From: Aurelia coerulea
Taxonomy: Eukaryota > Cnidaria > Scyphozoa > Semaeostomeae > Ulmaridae
Length of the DNA stretch: 64,000 bases
Assembly: GCA_039566865.1 (NCBI GenBank)
Contig: CM076960.1
Coordinates: 18,520,501-18,584,500 of the forward strand
Direction: 5' to 3'
The position numbers and the translations under genes were made by a program. Positions within the stretch are counted from its first letter, which is position 1. Each line of letters begins with the position of its first letter. The notes beneath the pieces were generated by a model that saw only the letters and a program-made list of their open reading frames with translations, was not told the DNA's origin and did no database searches. Positions 1 through 11,838 of the stretch are shown here, in pieces.

Positions 1-1831
1 GTCAGGGGCTGTTTAATGACTCAAACAAAAACAATATGAACTCATCCATGCCAATTAAGAGGTTTTTATCAGTTCAACATTAGACGAAGATTTTATCCTC
101 TTCAAGCAGAATTGGCGGGCAGTAGTGTAATCAAATTAAACTGCGAAACACATCAAGATTTTCGGACAACACCGCTCTTCTTTAGAAAGCTAGGAATTAA
201 CTCACAGCACCTGAATTATTCATCGCTATTCAAGGCTGAATGCTTTTAAATGAAGATTTAATTTCACTGTCTATTACAAAATATAATTGATATCTCATAT
301 ATATTTCATAACTTTAGATTTATTTTTTCAAATATTTTCGTCCTACAGTCGCTGAATTCCTTTTTTAATGAGCTTCTTTTTGAATTTTTTTATGAAATTG
401 TTTTTAAGCATTGAATTTTGAAGACATCATGCAGCCACTGACGAAGTTAAACCCATGGGATTATTTGCATCTGTTCCATACAGCAATGTTCGCTTAGTCA
501 TATCATTCGACAACGGTGTACGGGTTTCTTTTAATTACCTGTATTAAGCTTATAAGTCGTTGTAATAAGTTTCGATTCAACCAGAGTGCTTTGCAATCTA
601 ATGGTTTTTACATCAAGGTGTGTTCCTTTATATGGTGATTAAGCCAAGGAAAAAGCACTGTTTTTTAACAACTAGATGGCTCAAAGGGAATCGTTGCATA
701 TAAAATTGGCTCAAGCCACTTGTGTTCAAATTCTAGCCTATCAGATTGCATTATCTCTTAATGACAGATCTGTTTTCCAAATATGGTGTGGTGGGTTTCA
801 CGGTCCACTGTCTTCACAAAAAGTGCGATGGATTTAGTGAAGAATTGAGTTCTGTCCGGTATACCCAGCTATTTTTACAACGTTTTTGCCAGCAATAAAT
901 ACTACCCCGAGAAAACTGGGGCTGACTTATCCACCCCAGTCCACCCAATGCGGAAAAGAAAGTTCATTTTAGGTATAGAGTGCAAAACATGTCTTATTAT
1001 GTGGCAATTTCCATGTTTTGAAGACCAAAAGTTAACCAAAGCGACATCATCGAGCCAAAAAGCATGTGTAGACTCGTTACCTGAAGTCCGAGGGGTGTAT
1101 CTTCTGAAAAGGCGTACAACATTTTTTCAAGACAATATGATTTTTAGGGATTTTTTAGGGATTTTCTTCAAAGCAAAAGGATTTTGTCAAATGTGTGCAA
1201 GATTTTACAAAGTGATACATAGTTACAAACAAGTCCCTTGTTTCCCTGTGCTCTTTGACTTGTTGAGCAAGGTTTATTGTGGGGAGACAAGGGACTTCGG
1301 TAATCAGTCTGGAGCAGAGGGAACAAGGGAGTCCAAGTAATCGGTCAATGTCAAACTTAAGCCATTTGAACTTCCTTGCAATTGTCTGATCAGAGATGAC
1401 TTTTCCCAGTAAGCATGCCAAGCCTGTTCCAAATCTTACAATGGTTTATCTCTTATCCCACCGAGCTTAATTCTATTTAACCTTAAAATCTCATTTTCTT
1501 CTCAAATCTATCAAATATGCTATTGTGTTATAATAAGCCAACCTGCCTAATGTTATCAATTTTTTCATTTCACATGGATTTCAAAGGATTTTCGTGTATT
1601 TTCTAAATCATGTTTTTGGCGCTCAAGTTTTAAATTGAAGGTTTTAGATGATTTTCCTGTAATTATCTTCCCGCCTTTTTAACCTGTCTCTACTTGGAAC
1701 CTAACTTCTGCCATCTCCTTTTTCCTTACTTTCAATACACCTTTAAAGAGACATTGTCACCCAGGGTCCTTTGCGGCCGCGCTGAATGTCATACTGTCTG
1801 AAGATTAATGCTGGCTTCAGTGGAAACGATG

Positions 1832-2435
1832 CAGTAAACAAGGGCAGATTTTGTAAGACAATAGCATGAGTTGCTTTTGTTGACACCTCAATTCAAAGCG
1901 ATTAGCGATTGCAGACAAAGGAAATTCTCTCAGCCAGCAATTCAAAACAAACAAAGCCGCAAAAGTTTCTCGGAAACCCAGGTAGCTAGTGCGCTCGTTG
2001 TGCATTGCAGAAATTGGTTTTAAGGGCAAACATGAGCATAGATCGAAAGAAGAAGGATGCATCTACATATTAGCCGCAGGCAATTTAATTGTTTGGTTCA
2101 CAAGTCGTTTAGGAGGTGATTCAATTCTCTTATTTTTTGGGTGTTATCAAAACATTTACTGCTCAGCTTCTGGACCAAAGAAATGAAATGCCCGCAGCAG
2201 ATGTGTAGATATATCCTTCTTCTTTCGATCTATGTTCATGTTTGCCCTTAAAACCAATTTCTGCAATGCACAACGAGCGCACTAGCTACCTGGGTTTCCG
2301 AGAAACTTTTGCGGCTTTGTTTGTTTTGAATTACTGGTTGAGAGAATTTCTTTTGTCTGCAGTCGCTAATCGTTTTGAATTGAGGTGTCAACAAAACCAA
2401 CTCATGCAATTGTCTTACAAAATCTACCCTCGTTG
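1832..2435. mobile_element. Foldback element, family A, copy 1 (long inverted arms)
   Basis: The left arm (GGGCAGATTTTGTAAGAC at about 1841 onward) is repeated as reverse complement ending near 2432. Arms of about 230-250 bp include GTTGACACCTCAATTCAAAG and AGCTAGTGCGCTCGTTGTGC. The centre is near 2100. No transposase frame. Two further copies lie at 27650-28203 and 28585-29200. Confidence 0.75.
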
Positions 2436-2717
2436 GTGCAGTAGATGTAATGATAGGAAAGTTGTACATTAGTTGAAGCTTTCTGTAAGTTCATTTACTG
2501 GATTATCAATCTACAATTTCTGTTTGGGGAAATGTTTATTTTCATTCGGTCTGAAATGGTGAAGTCCCCGCAAAGTTACCTGGATAACAATGGCTCGTAA
2601 GCAGCATATGCAAGAGTTTGAATCGACCGATCTTGTTATGCATTTCAAGGAGTGTTCGATTGAGTTCTGTTATAGCTTTTATTTCTGTTGCGCGCATTCG
2701 AAAGTTCTACAAATGTA

Positions 2718-3295
2718 TACCGGGTGCGCCAAAATAAACTATGCACGTTTGGCAGGCCACAATAAATCGTACACAATCGTTAGCAGAAAGTCTGAATTAG
2801 ATACTGAGTTTTTTTTGCAAATTTGTTCACTTTCAGTTTTTAGAGCTAGAAGCAAGTTTCCTAAAATTTTAGTTTTCGAAAACACTAAAAACGATCAAAA
2901 AACATCGATCAAGTTTTCTAAAGAATCGACATGAATAGACAGGGAGAACTTGTTCGTGGTGATTTGCGATTTAGAAAATGACCAATTGTAATCTGCTGTA
3001 CAAGAGCTCGTACTAAACCCCCAAATCCCCCTGAAAACGTTTTCGCTTTGTTCATTCATGTTAAATCTTTTAAAATTTGATCGACGTTTTTGATCGTTTT
3101 CAATGTTTCGAAAACGAACATTTTAAGAAACTCGCTTCTAGCTCTAAAAACTGAAAACGGAAAAATTTGCAAATAGTCCCAGAAACTAATTCAGGCTTCC
3201 TGCTAAAGATTAAGTCATACATCTTCAAAATCGGTCCAGTGTATGATTTATTGTGGCCTGCCAAACGTGCATAGTTTATTTTGGCGCTCCCGGTA
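2718..3295. mobile_element. Foldback element with CCGGGTG ends and TA target duplication (copy 1)
   Basis: Starts TA-CCGGGTGCGCCAAAATAA and ends with the near-perfect reverse complement TTATTTTGGCGCTCCCGG-TA, so TA flanks both ends. The arms extend for much of the element. It is related to a left-truncated copy at 24755-25300. TA duplication fits Tc1/mariner-type transposition; the element is non-autonomous. Confidence 0.78.
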
Positions 3296-3501
3296 TATAC
3301 AAGTTCTTTTTGAAATACAAGATCGATTTTTCCAAATTGTAATTCACGTAATTTGCATAGAAATAATACTTTCCATGTGGCAAAGTTTTGAGACAGGCAA
3401 TATAGAAAACTCTTTGAAGGTAAAATGAGTGCATGCTGTCGGTTTTTAATCCCTATGCATATGAACTGCCAAGTAACAAGTACTCATTTTGTTGATTTCA
3501 G

Positions 3502-3902
3502 GGCGCGTGGCCGTGGCGGCCTTGGAGCTAGTGGCTTCAATGATGACTTTGGACTTGATGATTTGGGAGCAGGTGGATTTGGTGGCTCAGGCGGCCGAGG
3601 CCGTGGGCCGCGTGGTGCACGTCCAAGCGGAGGAGGAGGAGGAGGCAGCGGACGCAATGGTGGCCGTGGAGGCTCAAGCACGATGCAGGTGATGAACAGC
3701 ACAACAGGACATAGCGTTCATATGAGAGGACTCCCCTTTGATTCCTCTGACGATGATATCATGCAATTCTTCACACCTTTGAACCCTGTGAGCATCAGGA
3801 TTATTTATGAGCCAAATGGAAGGCCTAAAGGCGAGGCTGATGTCGATTTCGCCACACACGAGGCTGCCTCTGCTGCAATGGGAAAACACAAACAAAACAT
3901 GG
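3502..3902 (+). CDS. hnRNP H/F-like exon: Gly-rich linker and most of qRRM3
   Basis: Acceptor TTGATTTCAG ends at 3501 and donor GTATGA starts at 3903. The exon begins with the third base of a codon and ends one base into a Gly codon. It encodes the RGG-like linker, then the quasi-RRM up to KQNM. An upstream in-frame ATG at 3425 lies before the acceptor and is intronic. Confidence 0.9.
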
Positions 3903-4879
3903 GTATGATACTTTAATTCTTATTATCTGTACTTTCTTTCTGGCAGGAAATTCAATTTTTGTGAAACTTTCTTCCGAAAATATTGGATAGAATGGAACTA
4001 AGAAGTTAGTTAAGGTTACTGTAACTGTTCAGACGACAAATTTTCCATTTTTCGTTTTTGTCATAATCTGATGGTACAAGTATTTGAGGACTGTTTAAAA
4101 CAACTCATTTCCAGAAATTGTCACAATCACTTATAAATCTGAGCATTTTAAAAGGAGCAATCATGTTTCTCAAAAGTTGCGGGAATATACATTAGGGGAT
4201 TAAAGTAAACTCACTTGACCTTGCAGCTATGTTCGTGACATCCCGTGCTGCTATGTTATTGATATAATGCTTTACCAATACCGCGCTTAAGCCTAATTGC
4301 TTGACCTTTCATGCATAATCGTATTTCCCGCAATTTTTGCTTCATTTTGATAAAAGCCTGATTTCTCGAAACAGGATTCCGGAGTACTGGTGGGTAATAA
4401 AAAATCTTTGTGTACCCAACAGGCCAATCGAATCGCTTGAAACTTGGCACACAGGGTCACAAAGCATATAACTACGAAACCGTGTCAGCGATTTGTGATA
4501 GATCCAATGGTCCGATTTTTACAAGGGTCTGAAAGTTAAAAAAGACATTTAGGACATTTGCTTTTATTTAAAAATATATCATTTCAAGAAAAAACCTTTT
4601 ATCAAAAATTCGTGACACGGTTTTGCAGTTCAGGGCCTTAAGTCTTTGGTAAATAGATAGTCGTGGTCCAACGATTATCATTGGGGTACACTATATTTTG
4701 ACGAACGGCCGTGGTAAACGGAGTTTCTTAATCGCCGCCTGAACGGTTACAGTAACCTTAAATCGTATAAAAATGATCTGAAGTTACCATTGGAGTGACT
4801 GTTCATCATCATCATCATAATTATTATCATCATCATCATCATCATCATCATCATTATTATCATCATCATCATCATTATT

Positions 4880-4926
<47 letters not shown>

Positions 4927-4930
4927 TATT

Positions 4931-4968
<38 letters not shown>

Positions 4969-7900
4969 TCATCATCATCATCATTTATTTATTTATTTAC
5001 AAAGTAGGCTGAACAAAACAATAGCTAAAATTACAGCTAATTAAGGTCTACTTATTTACATAATTTACAAATCTAATCTAAAAAATAATATATATATATA
5101 TATATATGCATATGACTCTAATTACAGGAACTTCAATACCTATCCTGTTATGAACCCAACCTGTGGTATATATACTTTACAAAGCCTACAGTTGCATTTA
5201 TCACCGCACAAAAGAATCCAGTTTCGTAAGAACCTTGAGGCTGAAATTCAATAATTTTGAAACTTTTCAAACAAGAGGCTGAGATTTCTCAAGGTTCTTA
5301 AATGCAATTGTTTAAAGTATGGTACTTTGCTTGAAAAGTCCAAAATCTTTCACAAGGAAACTTTGAGTGGCAAGAATTGTATTAAATCTATTCAAATGAT
5401 GGAAGAAATGCACTGGCAGAAAACACATTTTACACTACATACCAACTACAAGCACTTTTCACGCACCTTTCAGGCTGGACTTTATATGGCATCAGTTAAT
5501 CAAGAACCTCACTCAGGCTGCCTCAAGAAAACCTAAGAAAACCTAAGAAAACCTAGATTCATTCATGCTTGTTTCAACTGTAATAGGCAAAGCATTTTCA
5601 AAATATAAAGACAGCTTTGACGTGTTGCAGAAAGTCTCAGTCGCGTGTGTGCTCTTTTGCCGTGATTTGAGAAATATTCCCTTCAGAAAGATGCTTTCCA
5701 GTGACTTTGCAAAATTTCAATTCTGAAAGATTCAACTGAACCTTACAAGCAACTTTTATTTTACTTTTCTTCCCCCAACCCAACAGTTGTCAAATTGTTT
5801 CCCACTTATTCTGCTCTCTCATGTTTCAAACCTAACTTCATAACTAAATTTTATCAGTGCTCTTACATCGATAGTTTCAAAAGCAATTGATTTACTGGCC
5901 AAATGTTTTCTCGAACAGGTCGTCGATATATTGAGTTATTCTTACAATCAAGTCCAAGTGGTTATTCAGGTGGCTGGAGTGGTGGCTTGCGATCTGGAGG
6001 CAGTGGTTTTGGCAGCTCAGGTATGCATTCTTGTTTAATAGTACGCAAGAGAGGGTGTAAAAGATATGAAAGTAATGTTGTTCAAGATGAGGTTCACTTC
6101 CTCACCAAAGGCCCCACGCACATATGACGATGCTTCAGCTTCATAGTAGTGTGCATCAGACCTCCTTTTTAGATTATGGTGACATTGTCTACCACAGGCA
6201 TGACCCTGAGATGCTCCAAAGCTTCACGCGTAAGATAGAACAAACTCAATATTTGGCTGCCTTGGCGGTGACCGGTGCATGGAGAGGTACAAATAGGCAA
6301 AGGCTGTATGAAGAACTGGGGTGGGAAAGTCTCTATCAGAGGAGATGGTATAGACGCTTGTGCCATTTTTTTAAATTAAAGAACTCACACCATCCTGAGT
6401 ATTTGTATGCAGAAATTCCTCCTGAGCGTCAAGTCATGTACAACCTCAGAAGTGCACGTCTGTATGAACAAAACATAGGTAGGACTGTCCGGTTCTCAAA
6501 CACCTACTTCCAGAATACCTTTTCTGAATGGAACTCGCTCACTCTTGATATTAGAAATTCTACATCAATTGCTGAGTTCAAGCGTAAATTGCTGGGAATC
6601 ATAAGGCCTGCTCAAAAGCCTACTTATAATATACATGATATAGCAGGTATTAGACTTCTGACCAAGCTTCGTTTGAATTTTAGTGCCTTAAATGAACACA
6701 AATTTAGGCATAATTTTGAATGTCTGGACCCTATCTGTGCTTGTGGCACAGGCAAAGAAGATAACGAGCATTTTCTCCTGCATTGCCCTCTCTTTGAATT
6801 ACAGCGTAGAGATCTCCTTGGTCAGCTCGGGGACCTTCCTGGCATTGACATTGAGAGTTTGGATAGTAAGACTATTTGCGAATTACTACTATTTGGTAGC
6901 CCAAACGTAAATGTGATTGTGAACAGAATAATTCTGGAAGCGACCATTTCCTTCATCAAATCAACACAGCGATTAGGCTAGAAATAAAACCATCAAATCA
7001 CAGCGCACCCCAACAGGTGAGTCAGAGATATATTTCTTTGACGCACCTGGAACACCTTAATTTTTGTAACGTTGTTTTATTTGTTAGACTAGATACTGTC
7101 GTAGTATTGAACTGTTGTAAGTGTCGTTCGTAGTGAGAACTCGATGACTTTGTGTCCTTTCTCGCTACGAACGACATAATTTTTTTTTCTTTTCTCAATT
7201 CTAGTTTAACTGTTGTCGTTGCTTTGTATATTTTAATATTTTATGATGATATATAAAAAAAAAAAAAAAAAAGACCTCCTTAATCTGCTCGAGCGCAGCG
7301 CCGCTCGCAGTCACAAAATGTTACGTTCCGATTCTCTGCAGGCACTTTTTCTGAATCAATGTTTTGATGAATCTTGTTATTTCATTAAATGTAGAAATGA
7401 TTTGCCTCAGCATATGTATAGCTGATGCGACTATGTCGGTGGAGTTAGTCATTGAATCCATGGACTCTATGAAAGCAGAAATGAAAAATGCAGCCGTTTT
7501 GTCAAAGGAATGAGCAGAACTTGAGATGATGATTTTCGTAAATGACCCCAATTTAGAACTTTAGACATTGTTTTTGAAGCGAGCATGTCAGAGTGCTGGA
7601 AATGCAAGAAAGGTCATGCCTGGCACTTTGTACGAAGATAATAAACTTAAAAAGATTTTACTACATCAAAAGAAATCAGTCGTGAGATAAACACACAACC
7701 AAAACTGCCATCCATGTCATGACTGTCGTTTAATCTTCAGAATACTAACATCAAAGTTGATAAAATGAAGGACGAAATAAAACCATGAAAAATTTCTTTG
7801 ATGTGGGATTGATTTCGAGCTTGTTTAACTTTTAAAAAAATGATAAAATTTGATAAGGATGATAAACTCACAGTTAAAAAACGGAGTATGAAATTGTATT

Positions 7901-9858
7901 TGGATTTCTCGTAAGTCACTATGTTGACCGAGTTTTGCAAGAATTTTGCACGCCAGACATGTTTCAACCTTTTACCTTGAACTGAAAGAACTAATTCAAT
8001 GTCCAAATCCTTATAACACGCATGTTAACGAAAGGAAAAGCGAAACCCTATCCTCAGCTACCGTGGAAACAGATGTTGTATTGGAAAACATGGTCTGCTT
8101 AGTTTATAGTGAAGCGTTAAAGTTGTTTTTACTGAAGATGTCTTACGATCATAATATAAATAATAATAAATAGTTGATTTTATACCGGGTGAGCCAGAAA
8201 AAAGTTCCCACTTTCGAAAATTCGTAGCACCACAAGTACTTCATGGATTTGAATGATTCAAAGTTTAGTCAAAAGGCAAACGATCAAAGTATTTTTGTGA
8301 TTTTTCTCGTTTTCATACGATCACTGCAAATATAGGTAAATTCAACTTTACAAAAATTTCGTGGCTGCAAAATGACTGAAAAAGGCCTAAAACACTTGAT
8401 CAAATCGTTAGAACTCTCCTCACACAGAACAATACGCACAGGCGTTTAACCTCTCTCAAGAGTTTTAAGACATAGATTCTCAAATAGCTGCTAAAGATTT
8501 TCAGTCCCATGGCAATAAATGTGCAGACGATATCTCTCACCCATGAGAAATTGAATTTTCTCTGGTGTTCTGAACGAGGAGTCCTTTATCATTTGATCAA
8601 ATATTTTAGGCCATTTTCAGTCATTTTGCAACCAACAAGTTTTTGTAAACTTGAATTTACTAATTTTTCCAGTGCTTGTAAGAAGGCGAGAAAAATCACA
8701 AAAATACTTCGATCTTTTGGCTGTCAAGCAAATATTGATTCATTCCAATCCATTGAGTACTCTTGATGCTATGAATGTTCAAAAGTGGGAACTTTTTCTG
8801 GCTCACCCGGTAGTGCGCCCCTATATTGCACAATATTCTGCGGCGCATACAGTTTATAGGTCAAAGTCCCTAAAGTTACATCAAATCAAAAACTATTAGA
8901 ATTACAATAAAGATCCTAAAAATTACAATATTTTACAATAAAAAAGAAACTTAAGATTAAAGTGAAGCGTTAAAGTTGTTTTTACTGAAGATGTCTTACG
9001 ATCATATTGGATATCATATTTGCTTGTGACAGACAGATGTTAGTGTTTAGGCCAGTTTACAGTTCTCAGCATAGCCAATGGCTAACTGAAAAGGCAAAGA
9101 TGCAATTTATCGGTCTCTTACTACAAGTTACAGCCGATTTTTACTTGCAGGCACATTTTATACTTGGTTCTGCGCTCGCAGGCACAAAATATTTTTAATG
9201 AGACCTGGTGTGCGTACCTGGGACCATTGGCGTTGCCAGGGGGTGGGAACATGCCTACCCCAGTTGTCTCAGGGTGCTGAAGGTGAAGGCGAGCTTCCGG
9301 TTTTTAGCGCTAAGTGCTTGGATCACAGAATATAGTCAGCGCCCCCATGTCATGACGCTCATGTGGTGGGCTGGTACTGTGCGCCAACACAATCCACCTT
9401 AATATTTTGACTTCAAAGTCAGAGGACTACACCACAGCGCTGCAACACCTTCAATTGCTTGTTAGCAAAAACGGCGTGAACAGGCGATTTATGCCTTTCA
9501 GAAATTAATTTCTTACCAAATCCATCAAAATTTTTAGTGCCTGGCGACGCCCCTTTTTAGGACCCTGAAATTCCTAAGCATATTTCTGTATATTCCATAT
9601 TTCTGTATATTCCATATTTCTGTATATTCCATATTTCTGTACATTTCAGATGGTGACGGCAAGAGTGGCTACGCAGGTGGTTACGGCAGTAGCTACGGAG
9701 GTGGATATGGGCGCAGTGGCTCTTCAGGGTATGGCTCAGGCGGTGGGTACAGTGGCTTGGGTGGACGTTCCAGAGGGCCATCAGATGGCACAAATTTCGC
9801 TGCAGATGTGACTTATCCTGGTGCTGGAAACTTCTTTGGGCAACAAGCATATAACTGA
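3502..9858 (+). CDS. hnRNP-H/F: hnRNP H/F-like RNA-binding protein, 3' part of gene (three exons)
   Basis: Coding exons 3502-3902, 5919-6020 and 9650-9858 join in frame (junction phases 1 and 1) to give 236 C-terminal residues ending at TGA 9856-9858. The 5' exons lie before the window. Residues 1-67 are Gly/Arg-rich ([14 protein letters not shown]). Residues about 68-148 are a quasi-RRM with VHMRGLPF (RNP2 position), FFTPLNPV, and [13 protein letters not shown] (RNP1 position), followed by [10 protein letters not shown]. These match the third qRRM of vertebrate hnRNP H/F, nuclear proteins that bind G-rich RNA and regulate splicing and polyadenylation. The tail is Gly/Tyr/Ser-rich low-complexity sequence ending NFFGQQAYN. 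The family call is firm; which paralogue it is cannot be told. The last intron is 3.6 kb and carries a LINE and a foldback element. Candidate poly(A) signal: ATTAAA near 10062. Confidence 0.9.
4014..4757. mobile_element. TIR element with TTAA target site
   Basis: TTAA at 4010-4013 and again at 4758-4761 flank inverted ends GGTTACTGTAACTGTTCAG / CTGAACGGTTACAGTAACC (one mismatch). TTAA duplications are typical of piggyBac and Kolobok transposons. The 744-bp interior shows no transposase, so this is a non-autonomous copy in the hnRNP intron 3903-5918. Confidence 0.7.
4804..4986. repeat. (ATC/CAT)n microsatellite with ATT interruptions
   Basis: About 180 bp of near-pure CAT/ATC trinucleotides with scattered TTA variants, followed by a short (TTTA)n. 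It creates spurious poly-His, poly-Met and poly-Asp frames. A (TA)n run follows at about 5088-5106. Confidence 0.95.
4990..5918. other. Rest of hnRNP intron, nothing recognised
   Basis: AT-rich intronic DNA with a (TA)n tract and a short CTAAGAAAAC repeat near 5525-5550. No exon or element boundary found. Confidence 0.5.
5919..6020 (+). CDS. hnRNP H/F-like exon: end of qRRM3 and start of Gly-rich tail
   Basis: Acceptor TCGAACAG ends at 5918, donor GTATGC at 6021; 102 bp, phases 1/1. It encodes [14 protein letters not shown], the last strand of the RRM (RYVELFLNS in vertebrate hnRNP H), then [13 protein letters not shown]. Reading across 3902/5919 rebuilds a continuous RRM, which confirms the splice. 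Confidence 0.9.
6040..7274 (+). mobile_element. 5'-truncated CR1/jockey-like LINE, 3' end with poly(A)
   Basis: An open frame of 285 codons (6124-6981) encodes the C-terminal part of a non-LTR retrotransposon polymerase. It has [15 protein letters not shown] (after the RT core), [17 protein letters not shown], and a C-terminal zinc-binding-like CxC...H...C pattern ([17 protein letters not shown]). Matching residues upstream of the frame's first ATG indicate that the element begins before 6100; the exact 5' point is unclear. A 3' UTR with a 17-bp hairpin (7123-7139/7159-7175) leads to an A-tract at about 7256-7274. The RT catalytic core and endonuclease are absent, so the copy is dead on arrival. 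It lies in the last hnRNP intron, sense orientation. Confidence 0.85.
7275..8182. other. hnRNP intron segment, nothing recognised
   Basis: AT-rich sequence with only short frames on both strands and no domain. It may be partly old transposon sequence. Confidence 0.5.
8183..8812. mobile_element. Foldback element with CCGGGTG ends and TA target duplication (second family)
   Basis: TA at 8183-8184 then CCGGGTGAGCCAGAAAAAAG; the right end has CTTTTTCTGGCTCACCCGG then TA at 8811-8812. Arms of roughly 150 bp share AAAATACTTCGATC and AAAGTGGGAACTT stretches in inverse orientation. Non-autonomous, in the hnRNP last intron. Confidence 0.78.
9579..9646 (+). repeat. 17-bp tandem repeat next to a splice acceptor
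   Basis: Four tandem copies of CATATTTCTGTATATTC, the last slightly changed (TGTACATTTC), end only 3 bp before the acceptor of the hnRNP terminal exon. The unit's pyrimidine-rich part supplies the acceptor's polypyrimidine tract. Confidence 0.85.
9650..9858 (+). CDS. hnRNP H/F-like terminal exon: Gly/Tyr-rich C-terminus
   Basis: Acceptor ACATTTCAG ends at 9649; stop TGA 9856-9858; phase 1 start. The sequence is rich in YGG, SYGGG and GYGSGGG runs and ends NFFGQQAYN, a typical low-complexity hnRNP tail. The acceptor sits directly behind a 17-bp tandem repeat (9579-9646). Confidence 0.88.
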
Positions 9859-10064
9859 TTTGCTTTGGTCGCTGATGTGTGATATACGGGTTGAGCATGC
9901 ATGGTTTGGTATTTCCATGGATGACACAAAACTTTTAAGATCTAGGGTGGTTTTCGTTAATATTTCTGTTTATTGAACTTCTATAGGCTTTTTTGTGATG
10001 TGGCTGGTCACTGAGCATTGTCCTCATTTATGTCATTGCGCTATTCGAACGTTGTCAGAGAATT

Positions 10065-10135
10065 AAAGAGCCGTTGTCACCCAGCGTCCTTTGCGGGCAC
10101 GCTACAATTGCAGACTATCTTAAGATAAAATTTGG
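10065..10135 (+). repeat. Dispersed repeat D, copy 2
   Basis: Contains AAAGAGCCGTTGTCACCCAG then CGTCCTTTGCGGGCACGC and AAAATTTGGCC. Related copies lie at about 1746-1815, 13690-13770 and 50965-51040, all on the plus strand. Class unknown; it could be the end of a SINE or LINE. Confidence 0.65.
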
Positions 10136-10809
10136 CCAAAACCGAAACTATATATCCACAGTGCAGGAGTTGAAGAGTTGAACTAAAGTAAAGCTTTTCT
10201 TAGGCGTGCATAATGTTCAAACCTGCCTGGGAGCGGTAGAAATTCTCTGAAAGCCTGCCTGCATATCAATTTTGTACAGCAAGGGAAGAGAAGCCTATTA
10301 CCAGAACCAGTAAGAATTCAGGTATCAAACAGTAAGTTTTTACACATGGAGCAACGAAACAATCCAGAAGTCAAGGGCTGCATGAGAATGTCAGCTTTGA
10401 AGGGTTCACTAAAGAACTGCACGTCATGTGGGAAGGTAAGAAGAAAATTGGTTGGAGCACGTGCAGTGAGGATTGAAAAAGCAATGTGTCACCATTTGTT
10501 TGCCATTATTCATCATCTTACTGCAAGTACATTTGATGAAGAACTATTGAAAAAATTGTCTGCAAAATATTGCTTTGGAAACTAATTACAATTAGATTTC
10601 ATAAAGAACTATTTGAGAAAAACTGCCTGCAAAATATTGCTTTGGAGAAAGCTGCCTGGGAACTTTGTTCCCATGTTTTTGCACGCCTGGCTTTTCTAGC
10701 AGTTCAGTCACTACAGTGTGGATCAATGGTTCAAGCTTACGCCAAATTTGATTTTCAGACAGCCTGAAATTTCAGCAAGTGGCATTTCTGATCAATCAAG
10801 TTCACAAAG

Positions 10810-11109
10810 TTAATTGTTCACATGGTTGTTCATTAACTCTGCATTCGTCTGGGAGGTGCGGCTTTTCTCTAGGACGGTTAGTTTAGCCTTCTGCCGCTTG
10901 ATGATAGCCCCACTATTAATTTCCAAATTGTAATAGCACGGCCGCCTTCTGTCTCTGTACGGCATCTTGTTATGGCGTGGCTGTCGTGTGTTCAGATTTC
11001 GATTGGAATCTTCAACATAAAAATCCCCGTAAAATTTACTAAGGCAAGAAAGCAAACTAATCAAAGTAATGATGATGCTGGTGAAATTTGGAATTAGTTT
11101 CTCCAACAA
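10810..11109 (-). CDS. Weak exon-like frame, possible membrane or secreted peptide
   Basis: The minus-strand frame has a hydrophobic stretch (SIIITLISLLSCLSKF) followed by a basic segment (HNKMPYRDRRRPCYYN) and a stop. There is no ATG at its start; the frame stays open upstream past a possible acceptor (TTTCATAG). It could be a terminal exon of an unrecognised gene or chance. I recognise no family. Confidence 0.2.
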   Translation of the reverse strand: MLEKLIPNFTSIIITLISLLSCLSKFYGDFYVEDSNRNLNTRQPRHNKMPYRDRRRPCYYNLEINSGAIIKRQKAKLTVLEKSRTSQTNAELMNNHVNN

Positions 11110-11838
11110 AGTTCCAAATTTTACTATGAAACGAATCCTTTTTTCGAAAATACATTTGAACCTTTAATGTTTTCACTTAAATTAAAATACAAGCAAGAAA
11201 TCGTACCTTTGAGAATCGAGAGATCTCCCATGACAAGACAAGGGTAACAAAAATATGCATTTCTCTCGGTATCCTACACCACCCTGCGTGACATGACAAT
11301 GGCTGTTAATCAAATGTACCCACTGTTTGAAATCATATCGCGAGACGTTATAACCAATTCAAATGGCTTCCAATTAATTGTGAAAATGAAGAATGTTTGC
11401 AATCATTTTTTCAGTGATTTTAATGCAAGTGTTTTGGCGATATTTTTTTCAAACTAGGAAAACATTTTCCTTCATTCTGTGTTCTCATTCAAGTAAGTGA
11501 AGTTAGTAATTATGTCAGTGATAAACTACTTATATTGACGATGTAAAATTGTCAGTTGAATTATGAAATAGTCGCTAAGAATTAACACAAATCTTGTTTG
11601 ACAAAACCAGCTCTATTTTAATAGGTAATTTTTCTTCATATTGGATTCATCAAGCAAAAAGTGAGGCATAATAAAAATGATTTTATTTCAGAGTAATTTC
11701 TATTCGATTAGAAGGGCTTCTAGTAAGTACATAATGCTGAATTCTAAATCAGTAGATAAACGGTCGCAACGCTACTGTTGGTTGAGCTCAGGTTTTTGAA
11801 TGGCTTGTTTGCCAATCAGCGAACATCGAGTTAAAAGG

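Larger units (their letters stand above)
1..3501. other. Upstream intron or 5' flank of the hnRNP gene, no coding exon recognised
   Basis: I see no RRM-like exon here. The stretch holds a dispersed repeat copy (1746-1815), a foldback element (about 1832-2435) and a CCGGGTG foldback element (2718-3295). Positions 1-900 look like plain AT-rich non-coding DNA. Small open frames at 948-1421 overlap on both strands and show no domain. Confidence 0.6.

Noticed and set aside
4747..5007. Poly-Met, poly-Asp and poly-His frames
   Set aside because: Six-frame readings of an ATC/CAT microsatellite.
9557..9898. 113-codon minus-strand frame
   Set aside because: Antisense shadow of the Gly/Tyr-rich terminal hnRNP exon and the 17-bp repeat.
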